The translations under genes were made by a program, and so were the position numbers. Below, piece after piece: positions 36,628-44,315 of a stretch of DNA of 64,000 nucleotides (position 1 is the stretch's first letter; each line of letters begins with the position of its first letter). The notes under the pieces are model-generated. The model made no database searches and was not told the DNA's origin. It saw only the letters and a list, made by a program, of their open reading frames with translations. This DNA comes from Klebsiella quasivariicola (lineage in GTDB: Bacteria > Pseudomonadota > Gammaproteobacteria > Enterobacterales > Enterobacteriaceae). The stretch covers positions 2,976,001 to 3,040,000 of the forward strand of contig NZ_CP022823.1 in assembly GCF_002269255.1 (NCBI RefSeq). The letters run 5' to 3'.

Positions 36628-36641
36628 GTGAACACCGACGG
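36622..36641. other. attR of the integrated island
   Basis: Island arm ACTTCAGTG (36622-36630), shared AACAC (36631-36635), then malX sequence with CCGACGG (36635-36641), the right arm of the bacterial site. Confidence 0.85.
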
Positions 36642-37098
36642 CAATATCATCGACTTCGTGGTGTTTGGCATCCTGCATGGTCTGGCAACCAAGTGGTATC
36701 TGGTGCCGGTGGTGGCGGCTATCTGGTTCGCGGTCTACTATGCCATCTTCCGCTTCGCCATTACCCGCTTCAACCTGAAAACGCCGGGCCGCGATATCGA
36801 CACCGCCGCCAGCGTGGAGAAAGCCGTCGCGGGCACCATCGGCAAATCCGGGTATAACGTGCCGGCGATTCTGGCGGCCCTCGGCGGCGCCGAGAACATT
36901 GTCTCGCTGGATAACTGCATTACCCGTCTGCGTCTGTCGGTCCACGATATGAGCAAAGTGGATGCTGCCGCGCTGAAAGCCCATCGCGCCATCGGGGTGG
37001 TCCAGCTCAATCAGCATAATCTGCAGGTGGTCATTGGCCCGCAGGTGCAATCGGTAAAAGATGAGATGGCCACACTGATGAATACCGTTCAGGCCTGA
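36628..37098 (+). pseudogene. malX: malX 3' part: last EIIC segment and EIIB domain
   Basis: From codon 376 onwards of MalX (NTDGNIIDFVVFGILHGLAT ... QVQSVKDEMATLMNTVQA), 155 residues, in frame to the normal stop. It contains the final membrane segment(s) (LVPVVAAIWFAVYYAIFRFAI) and the EIIB domain with the phospho-Cys in SLDNCITRLRLSV. An in-frame GTG at 36628, supplied by the island arm, could start translation, but no ribosome site is evident. Any product would be an orphan EIIB. malY follows after 50 bases and would normally share its transcript. Confidence 0.93.
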
Positions 37099-37148
37099 CA
37101 CCCGGTCCCCCTCCGCAGCGGAGGGGGACACTCGCTAAGGAAGTTCCG

Positions 37149-38321
37149 ATGTTTGATTTTGCTACCCCCATCGACCGCCACGGCACCTGGTGCACACAGT
37201 GGGACTATGTCGCCGACCGGTTTGGCGCCCCCGACCTGCTGCCGTTCACTATCTCCGATATGGACTTTGCCACCGCTCCGTGCATTCTCGATGCCCTCAG
37301 CCAGCGACTGGCCCACGGCGTGTTCGGCTACAGCCGCTGGCAGAACGAGGCGTTTCTCGGGGCGATTGCCCACTGGTACGCCAGCCGCTTTAACAGCGTC
37401 ATCGATCCGCAAACGGTGGTCTACGGGCCGTCGGTTATCTACATGGTGGCGGAAACCATCCGCCAGTGGTCGAGCGAAGGCGACGGCGTCGTGGTCCATA
37501 CCCCCGCCTATGATGCCTTCTTTAACACCATCACCGCTAACCGGCGGCAGATTGCCCCGGTGCCATTGACCCTGGCGGATAATCAGTGGCACTGCGATAT
37601 GGCACGCCTGGAAGCGGCGCTGGCCGAGCCGAAAAATACCCTGCTACTGCTGTGCAGCCCGCACAATCCAACGGGGAAAGTCTGGCGGCGCAAGGAGCTC
37701 CAGACCATGGCGGCCCTGTGTCAAAAACATGGCGTCAGGGTGATTAGCGACGAAATTCATATGGATATGACCTGGGGCGAACACCGCCATATCCCGTGGA
37801 GCGAGGTCGCTCAGGGGCCATGGGCGCTGTTCACCTCCGGTTCGAAGAGCTTCAATATTCCGGCACTAACCGGGGCCTACGGCTTTATCCCCGAGGCGAA
37901 CGCGCGCGACAGCTACCTGCAGGCGCTGAAGGGGCGCGACGGGCTCTCATCACCCGCGGTGCCGGCGCTGGTTGCCCATATCGCTGCCTACCGCGACGGG
38001 GCTCCGTGGCTCGACGCCCTGCGCGACTACCTGCAGGCGAATATGCGCTATGTGGCCGACACGCTCAACCGCGCCTTCCCTGCGCTACGCTGGCAGCCGC
38101 CGGAAGCCACCTATCTGGCGTGGATCGACCTGCGCCCCCTGAACATCGACGACCGTGCGCTACAGCAGGCGCTGATCGCCGACCAGAAGGTGGCGATTAT
38201 GCCGGGCTATACCTATGGCGCCGAGGGCAACGGCTTTCTGCGTCTCAACGTCGGCTGTCCTCGCGAGAAGCTGACGCGCGGCGTCGAAGGGCTGATTGCC
38301 GCCCTGCGCAGCCTCAGCTGA
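37149..38321 (+). CDS. malY: Cystathionine beta-lyase / maltose regulon modulator MalY
   Basis: 390 residues as in E. coli. Fold-type I PLP enzyme: PLP lysine in LFTSGSKSFNIPALTG, with SPHNPTGKVWRRKEL and ISDEIHMDM around the cofactor. MalY cleaves cystathionine-type C-S bonds and also binds and inhibits MalT. AAGGAAG precedes the ATG. It is normally co-transcribed with malX under MalI; here 15 kb of island separates it from that promoter, so its expression must come from the island end or a weak internal promoter. Confidence 0.96.
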   Translation: MFDFATPIDRHGTWCTQWDYVADRFGAPDLLPFTISDMDFATAPCILDALSQRLAHGVFGYSRWQNEAFLGAIAHWYASRFNSVIDPQTVVYGPSVIYMVAETIRQWSSEGDGVVVHTPAYDAFFNTITANRRQIAPVPLTLADNQWHCDMARLEAALAEPKNTLLLLCSPHNPTGKVWRRKELQTMAALCQKHGVRVISDEIHMDMTWGEHRHIPWSEVAQGPWALFTSGSKSFNIPALTGAYGFIPEANARDSYLQALKGRDGLSSPAVPALVAHIAAYRDGAPWLDALRDYLQANMRYVADTLNRAFPALRWQPPEATYLAWIDLRPLNIDDRALQQALIADQKVAIMPGYTYGAEGNGFLRLNVGCPREKLTRGVEGLIAALRSLS

Positions 38322-38334
38322 TTCGACGTGCATT

Positions 38335-39363
38335 CTACAGGTCATCGCGCCGACGGAACGCCAGGTAACCGGCGCCGAGGGTGAAGACGGCGACAATCAC
38401 CACCAGCAGGATAAACCCGTGGTGGTTGCTCGCCAGCGGGATCCCGCCGACGTTCATGCCGAAGAAACCGGCCACGATATTAATCGGCAGTGCGAGAACG
38501 GTGATCACCGTCAGGGTATAGAGGGTGCGGTTGCTCTGCTCCAGCTGGCGGGCGCCAATCTCCTCCTGCAGCAGGCTGATGCGCTCGATCAGGCCGGACA
38601 GGTCGTTAAGCACCACGCTAAACTCTTCAGTGAACTGGCGAAACGCCTGCACCACCGCGCGATCCATCCATCCCGGCGGCCGGTTAAGCAGCCGGAACAT
38701 CGCTGCGGGCTCCGGCGCCAGTAGTCGCTGAAAACGCAGAAGCATCCGCCGCAGCCGCGCCAGATCGGCCCGGTTGCGCTGCACGCGGCTGCTCAGGAGA
38801 CGCTCTTCGATAAGGTCAACGTGGCGGCTGGCCTGGCGCACTACCTGCTCCAGCACTTCCTCCTGCTCCTCCAGCAGAAAAGCCAGCAGCTCGGTAGACG
38901 TGTTCACCCTGAGCGTCTGCAGCCGCGGCAGCATCCATTCAATAAAGCGTAACGGTTTAAAGCGCGCCGTCACCACCAGCTTAGGGCTACAGTAGAGCCA
39001 CAGCGTGGCGGTTTCGGCGCTGGTATCCTGCGGACGAAACAGCACATCGTTGAGCACGGCGAACAGGTTCTCGCCCTGTCGTTCAATGCGGGTGGTATGC
39101 GATCCGCTGCGGATTTCCTCGAAGAAAAAGTCCGCCACCGGAAAGTGGCTGGTTAACCATTTCTCCGCGGTGGCGTGATTGAGATTAAGATGCAACCAGA
39201 TAAAGGCCCTGTCGTCGGCCAGCGCCTGATAACGGGCGCATACCTCACCAGAGAGGATAGGCTGCGGGGGGCGCTGTTCATGAAACAGATAACCATGCAC
39301 CAGGCCGGATACTTCACTATCAAAATCGGGCTTTAACATCTTCGCGGTGACGTCTTGACTCAT
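38335..39363 (-). CDS. CorA-family (ZntB-like) divalent cation transporter
   Basis: 342 residues starting MSQDVTAKMLKPDFD, with GAGGG before the ATG; the frame runs to 39411. There is a cytoplasmic N-terminal domain (about 1-280) with long helices. Two C-terminal membrane helices (about 286-306 and 318-338) are joined by the loop FFGMNVGGIPLASNH with the hallmark GMN. It is distinct from E. coli ZntB (327 residues, GVN). The family carries Mg2+, Zn2+ or Ni2+; the substrate is unknown. It is convergent with malY. Confidence 0.88.
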   Translation of the reverse strand: MSQDVTAKMLKPDFDSEVSGLVHGYLFHEQRPPQPILSGEVCARYQALADDRAFIWLHLNLNHATAEKWLTSHFPVADFFFEEIRSGSHTTRIERQGENLFAVLNDVLFRPQDTSAETATLWLYCSPKLVVTARFKPLRFIEWMLPRLQTLRVNTSTELLAFLLEEQEEVLEQVVRQASRHVDLIEERLLSSRVQRNRADLARLRRMLLRFQRLLAPEPAAMFRLLNRPPGWMDRAVVQAFRQFTEEFSVVLNDLSGLIERISLLQEEIGARQLEQSNRTLYTLTVITVLALPINIVAGFFGMNVGGIPLASNHHGFILLVVIVAVFTLGAGYLAFRRRDDL

Positions 39364-39558
39364 GGAACCCTCAGGACAGGCACTGGCACATGGGTGCCCG
39401 AAAAGCGCCATCTTTCGCTATTTTCCACCGCCTGGCAAGGTTAATAATTTCGTCATAAAACAGTCACCTGGCAGACATATTACCCATCGCTGTCAGGCGG
39501 TTTTCACACGTAGGTCGCAGCCCCGTTGCGCATTTGCGCCTGCTTGTTTAAAATTTTT

Positions 39559-39572
39559 TTGATTATTCTCAA
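39559..39572 (+). promoter_or_regulatory. Candidate FNR site upstream of ydhZ
   Basis: TTGAT-TATT-CTCAA, 9 of 10 bases of the FNR consensus TTGAT-N4-ATCAA, 78 bases before the ydhZ start codon. The E. coli ydhZ / ydhYVWXUT region is FNR-linked, so anaerobic control is plausible. Confidence 0.55.
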
Positions 39573-39649
39573 AACTTTTTTAAGCAAACAGGCGTATTAC
39601 TTTAGGCGCTTAATCATTGCTTCCACACAGGTTTATTGAGGAGGAGACC

Positions 39650-39853
39650 ATGAAAACCTATGACCGTAATCGTAACGCTATTGCTACCGGCAGTATGGTA
39701 ATGATCGCTGGCAATGGTGGGACCGGAGTGATTAAAGCTATCCATGGCGAGGGGAAAACCGCCGAGCAGCTGCGCCGGGCAGACTGCGTTGAAATTGACG
39801 GCCGCGAAGGCCGTTTCTGCCCGATAGATCTCATTCGCCTCGGCATGCATTAA
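39650..39853 (+). CDS. ydhZ: Small conserved protein YdhZ
   Basis: 67 residues, MKTYDRNRNAIATGSMVMIAGNGGTGVIKAIHGEGKTAEQ..., closely similar to E. coli YdhZ (MKTYDRNRNAITTGSRVMV...). It is a beta-rich SH3-like small protein of unknown function. The strong ribosome site GGAGGAG, about 6 bases upstream, decides the start; the frame opens earlier, at 39617. Stand-alone gene. Confidence 0.85.
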   Translation: MKTYDRNRNAIATGSMVMIAGNGGTGVIKAIHGEGKTAEQLRRADCVEIDGREGRFCPIDLIRLGMH

Positions 39854-39953
39854 TCCCCGCAATCCTGCGCTGATGGCCTGAGACGACCGCCAGGTCATCA
39901 GTCTCAGGCTATCTGAGAACGGTTCTACGCGCCGCAACCGGTTGGCCAGGCGC

Positions 39954-40472
39954 TTAGCGAAAGCGCCACTGAATACTCATCACAAAGATCGCCGGCACAA
40001 TAATGCCGCCTTCCACGCCGAAATAATCGGTGAAGTTATATTGCAGCCCATGATAGATATAGGGCGAAAAACCGACGCCGGTGATTTTTTTGGCGGTACG
40101 GTAGGTACCTGAATCCCCACAGTGGCTGAAAGCATCAAAGAAAAATTCCCCGGTATAGGCATACACCCCTTTCAGCACCCAGCCGGTATCGTTTTTCAGC
40201 CAGTCGCGGCGCACGCCGAGAGTCAGACAGCGATCGTCAAAGCTGTTTTTCATCGTGCCGATCAGCACACTATATTTTGAATCCGCAGAAAACTTGCGCT
40301 CCACCGAGAAAAAGTTGTTATTGAAATGTTCGTTATATTGTCCATGGTTACCGGTCATATGATAAACATATGAGCCGGTATTCATCGAATAGAGGTTTAA
40401 TTCTCCGGCCTGCGCCGAGGGCATGGCGACCATCACTAGTCCTGATAACAACAATAATAATTTATTTAACAT
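39954..40472 (-). CDS. Predicted small outer-membrane beta-barrel protein
   Basis: 172 residues. Signal peptide MLNKLLLLLSGLVMVAMPSAQA. The mature part has alternating amphipathic strands (GELNLYSMNTGSYVYHM, KYSVLIGTMKNSF, CLTLGVRRDWL, GWVLKGVYAYTGEFFF, HGLQYNFTDYFGVEGG) and ends in an aromatic strand (FVMSIQWRFR). It has two Cys (RCLTL and HCGDSG). The size and pattern suit an 8-stranded barrel such as PagP/OmpX-like proteins. The specific family is not recognised. It is monocistronic and divergent from yedE. Confidence 0.72.
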   Translation of the reverse strand: MLNKLLLLLSGLVMVAMPSAQAGELNLYSMNTGSYVYHMTGNHGQYNEHFNNNFFSVERKFSADSKYSVLIGTMKNSFDDRCLTLGVRRDWLKNDTGWVLKGVYAYTGEFFFDAFSHCGDSGTYRTAKKITGVGFSPYIYHGLQYNFTDYFGVEGGIIVPAIFVMSIQWRFR

Positions 40473-40700
40473 TCAGTAACCTACGCCATACGCGAAAAAA
40501 GAACCCGGCATACTAGCACCGTGAAATTAAACCAAAGGGCAATCAGCTAACCGACGCAGATCGCGCCGGCTAAACATGACGCTGTCGCCACAGGTAGTGC
40601 CTTGATCCAAAACAGAGAAAGCCGGCGCTGAGGCGGGTACTATTTGCTCCCTTCGGTCGCTCATCGACCTTTAATACCTTCTGAGTTCAGAGGCATTCTT

Positions 40701-41912
40701 ATGACATGGCAATCCTTTAAACAGGCCTGGCTTATCCGGTTCTGGTCCCCCGTCCCGGCGGTTATCGCGGCAGGCATCCTCTCTACCTACTATTTTGGCA
40801 TCACCGGCACCTTCTGGGCGGTGACCGGCGAATTCACCCGCTGGGGTGGTCAGCTGCTGCAGCTGATGGGCGTCCACAGCGAGCAATGGGGCTATTATCA
40901 GCTGATCCATCTTGACGGGACGCCGCTGACCCGCATTGATGGCAGGATGATCATCGGTATGTTCGGCGGCTGTCTGGCCGCGGCGCTGTGGGCCAATAAC
41001 GTCAAACTGCGTTTCCCGCGCAGTCGCATCCGCATTATGCAGGCTGTGGCCGGGGGCATCATCGCCGGCTTTGGCGCACGACTGGCGATGGGCTGCAACC
41101 TCGCCGCCTTTTTCACCGGCATTCCGCAGTTCTCCCTGCACGCCTGGCTGTTTGCCATCGCCACCGCCATCGGCTCCTGGTTTGGCGCCCGCTTCACGCT
41201 GCTGCCCCTTTTTCGCATCCCGGTAAAAATGCAAAAAGTGTCCGCCGCCTCGCCGTTAACCCAAAAACCGCAGCAGGCGCGCCGCCGCTTCCGCCTGGGG
41301 ATGGTGGTCTTTTTCGCCATGATCGGCTGGGGCCTGCTCACCGCCGCAGACCACCCGGCACTGGGCCTGGCGATGCTGTTCGGTATTGGCTTTGGTCTGC
41401 TTATCGAGCGCGCGCAGATCTGCTTTACCTCCGCCTTTCGCGATATGTGGATCACCGGCCGGACGGTGATGGCGAAGGCGATTATCTTCGGCATGGCGGC
41501 GAGCGCCATTGGTATCTTCAGCTATGTGCAGCTGGGGATGGCGCCGAAAATTATGTGGGCGGGTCCCAACGCCGCGATTGGCGGCTTGCTGTTTGGTTTT
41601 GGTATCGTGCTGGCCGGCGGGTGTGAAACCGGCTGGATGTACCGGGCAGTAGAGGGTCAGGTTCACTACTGGTGGGTGGGGCTGGGCAATGTCATCGGCT
41701 CAACGCTGCTTGCCTGGTGCTGGGACGATATCTCGGCCCCCCTCGCCACCCACTGGCAGAAAATTAACCTGTTAAACGCCTTTGGCCCCTTCGGCGGGCT
41801 GCTGGCGACCTATCTGCTGCTGCTGATCGCCCTGCTGCTGGTGATCGCCTGGGAGAGACATTTCTTCCGCCGTCAGTCGGCGGCGGTCCGGACCGTGAAG
41901 GAGAGCGCATGA
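40701..41912 (+). CDS. yedE: YeeE/YedE-family transporter (selenium/sulfur)
   Basis: 403 residues starting MTWQSFKQAWLIRFWSPVPAVIAAG (E. coli MSWQQFKQAWLIKFW); the frame opens at 40644. About ten membrane helices, with the duplicated YeeE/YedE signatures FGARLAMGCNLAAFFTGIPQ and FGFGIVLAGGCETGWMYRAVEG carrying conserved Cys. The YeeE family takes up thiosulfate; YedE with YedF is associated with selenium metabolism. The stop overlaps the yedF start by 4 bases (ATGA), so the two are translationally coupled. Confidence 0.93.
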   Translation: MTWQSFKQAWLIRFWSPVPAVIAAGILSTYYFGITGTFWAVTGEFTRWGGQLLQLMGVHSEQWGYYQLIHLDGTPLTRIDGRMIIGMFGGCLAAALWANNVKLRFPRSRIRIMQAVAGGIIAGFGARLAMGCNLAAFFTGIPQFSLHAWLFAIATAIGSWFGARFTLLPLFRIPVKMQKVSAASPLTQKPQQARRRFRLGMVVFFAMIGWGLLTAADHPALGLAMLFGIGFGLLIERAQICFTSAFRDMWITGRTVMAKAIIFGMAASAIGIFSYVQLGMAPKIMWAGPNAAIGGLLFGFGIVLAGGCETGWMYRAVEGQVHYWWVGLGNVIGSTLLAWCWDDISAPLATHWQKINLLNAFGPFGGLLATYLLLLIALLLVIAWERHFFRRQSAAVRTVKESA

Positions 41913-42142
41913 AAAACATCATCCCTGATTATCGCCTGGATATGGTCGGCGAACCCTGCCCCTATCCGGCCGTTGCCACTCTGGAGGCGATGCCCTCCCT
42001 GCAAAAAGGCGAGATCCTGGAAGTAGTCAGCGACTGTCCGCAGTCGATCAATAACATTCCCCTCGATGCCAGGAACCACGGCTATACGGTGCTGGATATT
42101 CAGCAGGATGGCCCCACCATTCGCTATCTGATCCAGAAATAA
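41909..42142 (+). CDS. yedF: TusA-family sulfur/selenium carrier protein
   Basis: 77 residues, the TusA/SirA fold, with the persulfide Cys in the motif GEPCPYPAVATLEAM. It begins with a 4-base overlap with yedE. It probably receives sulfur or selenium from the YedE channel in the cytoplasm. Confidence 0.93.
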   Translation: MKNIIPDYRLDMVGEPCPYPAVATLEAMPSLQKGEILEVVSDCPQSINNIPLDARNHGYTVLDIQQDGPTIRYLIQK

Positions 42143-42147
42143 TTGCA

Positions 42148-42189
42148 GCGGGAAGTCCTTCCCGCCGCCGGCGATCTTCATCGCCGGCG
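42148..42189 (+). terminator. Double hairpin after yedF
   Basis: GCGGGAAG/CTTCCCGC (42148-42155 with 42158-42165), directly followed by the 10-bp stem CGCCGGCGAT/ATCGCCGGCG (42166-42175 with 42180-42189). There is no long T run (CTTCTCC follows). Confidence 0.7.
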
Positions 42190-42401
42190 CTTCTCCCCGT
42201 TGTTCACATCGCGACCTTCCCCTTCGCTGGCTCGCCCTGGCAAACGATTGCAATAGCTTGTAACACTTGAAACGGTGTTCCAGTTACATAATAACCATTA
42301 ATATAACGCGCCTATATTATTTAAAAATGAATAAGTGATTTCGTGAATGGTTTTTGCCCGCACACAAAGCAGCCTGACACGACAATACCGTAAGGACAGA
42401 A

Positions 42402-42794
42402 ATGGAACTGCTGGCAAGATTGGGTCATTTTTTTGAACAAGTTCGCTCGGATGCTGATTTTGCCACCTTCGCCGGTGAGCTACGGCGGCATCAGGTCTCC
42501 TACTACATCTATTTTGTCACCACCGGCAATGTGAATTTCGTGATGGCGAACGATGACGTGATTTCGATAAAAAGCGCTCGCGGCCTGCTGCGCGTATGCG
42601 CTGAGGTCAGCCACTGTCTGACCAGAGCCGCGGTTATCCGCCACTTCGCCGGGGCCATCAATTTTGAACAGTACTGCCAGGATTTGGCCAGCGCCGGGGT
42701 ATTTAAGTGGACCGTCGATCTTGAGGACAATACCCGCCATTACTGGTCGAAGGATAATACCCTGCTGTTTAAAGAGCGTTTACTGCCCCCCTGA
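42402..42794 (+). CDS. DUF1398 family protein (YbcV/YcgX-like)
   Basis: 130 residues. The DUF1398 pattern includes RRHQVSYYIYFVTTGNVNFV, a middle helix, then FEQYCQDLASAGVFKWTVDL then EDNTRHYW and a short C-terminal strand NTLLFKERLLP. E. coli members YbcV and YcgX are prophage- or stress-associated with no known activity. Single gene with its own promoter region (42190-42401, AT-rich). Confidence 0.8.
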   Translation: MELLARLGHFFEQVRSDADFATFAGELRRHQVSYYIYFVTTGNVNFVMANDDVISIKSARGLLRVCAEVSHCLTRAAVIRHFAGAINFEQYCQDLASAGVFKWTVDLEDNTRHYWSKDNTLLFKERLLPP

Positions 42795-42829
42795 ACGGGT
42801 CGCCGGGGGGCGTCGCGAGCGGTTCATCT

Positions 42830-42988
42830 TTAGTCGCGGGTTTGCACCCAAAAGGCGTGGATCAGACCAGGAATATAGCCCAGCAGGGTCAGAATGATGT
42901 TGAGGATAAACGCCCAGCCGAAGCCTTTACCCAGCAAAACGCCCAGCGGCGGCAGAATGATAGTGAAAACAATTCTCCAGAATCCCAT
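42830..42988 (-). CDS. yqaE: Pmp3/YqaE-family small membrane protein
   Basis: 52 residues: MGFWRIVFTIILPPLGVLLG then KGFGWAFILNIILTLLGYIP then GLIHAFWVQTRD. It is nearly identical to E. coli YqaE, with two membrane helices and the PPLGV signature. Relatives help with salt and membrane stress. GGAGAGG lies 5 bases upstream. It is a short gene that simple ORF lists with a 60-codon cut-off would miss. Confidence 0.95.
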   Translation of the reverse strand: MGFWRIVFTIILPPLGVLLGKGFGWAFILNIILTLLGYIPGLIHAFWVQTRD

Positions 42989-43268
42989 AACCTCTCCCTT
43001 CGTCTAACGTCATTATTTTACTAAGCTATTCAATAGTTAAGCATAGACGCTTTTCACCGTTTCGCCAGCAGACGGCACTCTCATCCCGGTAACAAAAATT
43101 TTTCTCTGCCGTCGACGACAAAAAAGACCGGGAAAACATTCACTTTTTACTCAACAGTCCTGGCGCACTGGCGTTGCGCACAAATTATCGGTTGACCAAT
43201 CTAAGTGACAGGGCTAAGCCTGGAGGAGTTTTATTACATCGAGTCGTTTTACCAACCGGAGAATATCC

Positions 43269-44267
43269 ATGAGTAAACTTGGAATTAATGGATTTGGTCG
43301 TATCGGACGTCTGGTGTTACGCCGCTTATTAGAAGTCGACAGCAGCCTGGAAGTGGTCGCTATCAACGACCTCACCTCGCCAAAGGTGCTGGCCTACCTG
43401 TTAAAGCATGATACAAACTACGGCCCCTTCCCGTGGAGCGTCGACTTTACGGAAGACGCGCTGATCGTCAACGGTAAAACCATCACCGTGTATGCCGAAA
43501 AAGAGGCGCAGCATATTCCGTGGCAGGCGGCCGGCGCCGAGGTGATCGTGGAGTGTACCGGGTTCTACACCTCAGCAGAGAAATCGCAAGCCCATCTCCA
43601 GGCCGGCGCCCGCAAAGTGCTGATTTCGGCCCCCGCTGGCGAGATGAAAACCATCGTCTACAACGTCAACGATGACACTCTGGCTCCGGATGACACCATC
43701 ATCTCCGTGGCCTCCTGCACCACCAACTGCCTGGCGCCGATGGCCAAAGTGCTGCAGGATGCCTTCGGCATCACCGTCGGCACCATGACCACCATCCATG
43801 CCTATACCGGCACCCAGTCGCTGGTGGACGGGCCGCGCGGTAAAGATCTGCGCGCCTCCCGTGCGGCGGCAGAGAACGTCATTCCGCACACCACCGGCGC
43901 GGCTAAGGCCATCGGCCTGGTGATCCCGGCCCTCAGCGGTAAACTGAAGGGGCATGCCCAGCGTGTGCCGACAAAAACGGGTTCGGTGACGGAGCTGGTC
44001 TCCGTGCTGGAGAAAAAGGTGACCGCGGATGAAGTGAATCAGGCGATGAAGCAGGCGGCCGAGGGCAATGAATCCTTCGGCTATACCGAAGAAGAGATCG
44101 TCTCTTCCGATATCATCGGCAGCCATTTCGGTTCAATCTACGATGCCACCCAGCTGGAGATTGTGGAGGCTGGCGGCGTACAGCTGGTGAAAACCGTCGC
44201 CTGGTACGACAACGAATACGGCTTTGTCACCCAGCTGATCCGCGTGCTGGAGAAATTTGCCCGCTAA
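43269..44267 (+). CDS. gapC: Glyceraldehyde-3-phosphate dehydrogenase GapC
   Basis: 332 residues. Rossmann domain MSKLGINGFGRIGRLVLRRL, catalytic Cys in VASCTTNCLAPMAKV, general-base His in TMTTIHAYTGTQ, and C-terminal TVAWYDNEYGFVTQ. The neighbours aldA and ydcF match the E. coli gapC locus, where gapC is a pseudogene; here it is complete. It performs NAD-dependent oxidation of G3P as a paralogue of GapA. Convergent with aldA. Confidence 0.9.
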   Translation: MSKLGINGFGRIGRLVLRRLLEVDSSLEVVAINDLTSPKVLAYLLKHDTNYGPFPWSVDFTEDALIVNGKTITVYAEKEAQHIPWQAAGAEVIVECTGFYTSAEKSQAHLQAGARKVLISAPAGEMKTIVYNVNDDTLAPDDTIISVASCTTNCLAPMAKVLQDAFGITVGTMTTIHAYTGTQSLVDGPRGKDLRASRAAAENVIPHTTGAAKAIGLVIPALSGKLKGHAQRVPTKTGSVTELVSVLEKKVTADEVNQAMKQAAEGNESFGYTEEEIVSSDIIGSHFGSIYDATQLEIVEAGGVQLVKTVAWYDNEYGFVTQLIRVLEKFAR

Positions 44268-44272
44268 GTGAA

Positions 44273-44298
44273 CGGCGGGCCGCCTGCGCTGCCCGCCG
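44273..44298. terminator. Hairpin between gapC and aldA
   Basis: 8-bp stem CGGCGGGC/GCCCGCCG (44273-44280 with 44291-44298) between convergent genes, without a T run. Confidence 0.55.
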
Positions 44299-44315
44299 GT
44301 ACGGTGTTGAGTGCC

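Larger units (their letters stand above)
21250..36635. mobile_element. 15.4 kb genomic island integrated in malX (large serine recombinase type)
   Basis: The element lies between the two copies of AACAC and splits malX in frame. The content is clearly AT-richer than the flanks. It has a large serine recombinase 86 bases from the left end, accessory genes, an IS5 copy and a YagK/YfjJ-type replication protein near the right end. No structural phage genes, conjugation genes or relaxase of a standard MOB family are visible, so it is best described as an integrative element or satellite of unclear transfer mode. The GC contrast is judged by eye. Confidence 0.93.

Noticed and set aside
21250..36635. 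Prophage, ICE or tRNA-type island
   Set aside because: There are no capsid, tail, terminase, conjugation or relaxase genes, and the target is malX, not a tRNA.
38335..39363. Naming the CorA-family gene zntB
   Set aside because: The loop is GMN rather than GVN, and the N-terminal domain does not match recalled E. coli ZntB; only family-level naming is safe.
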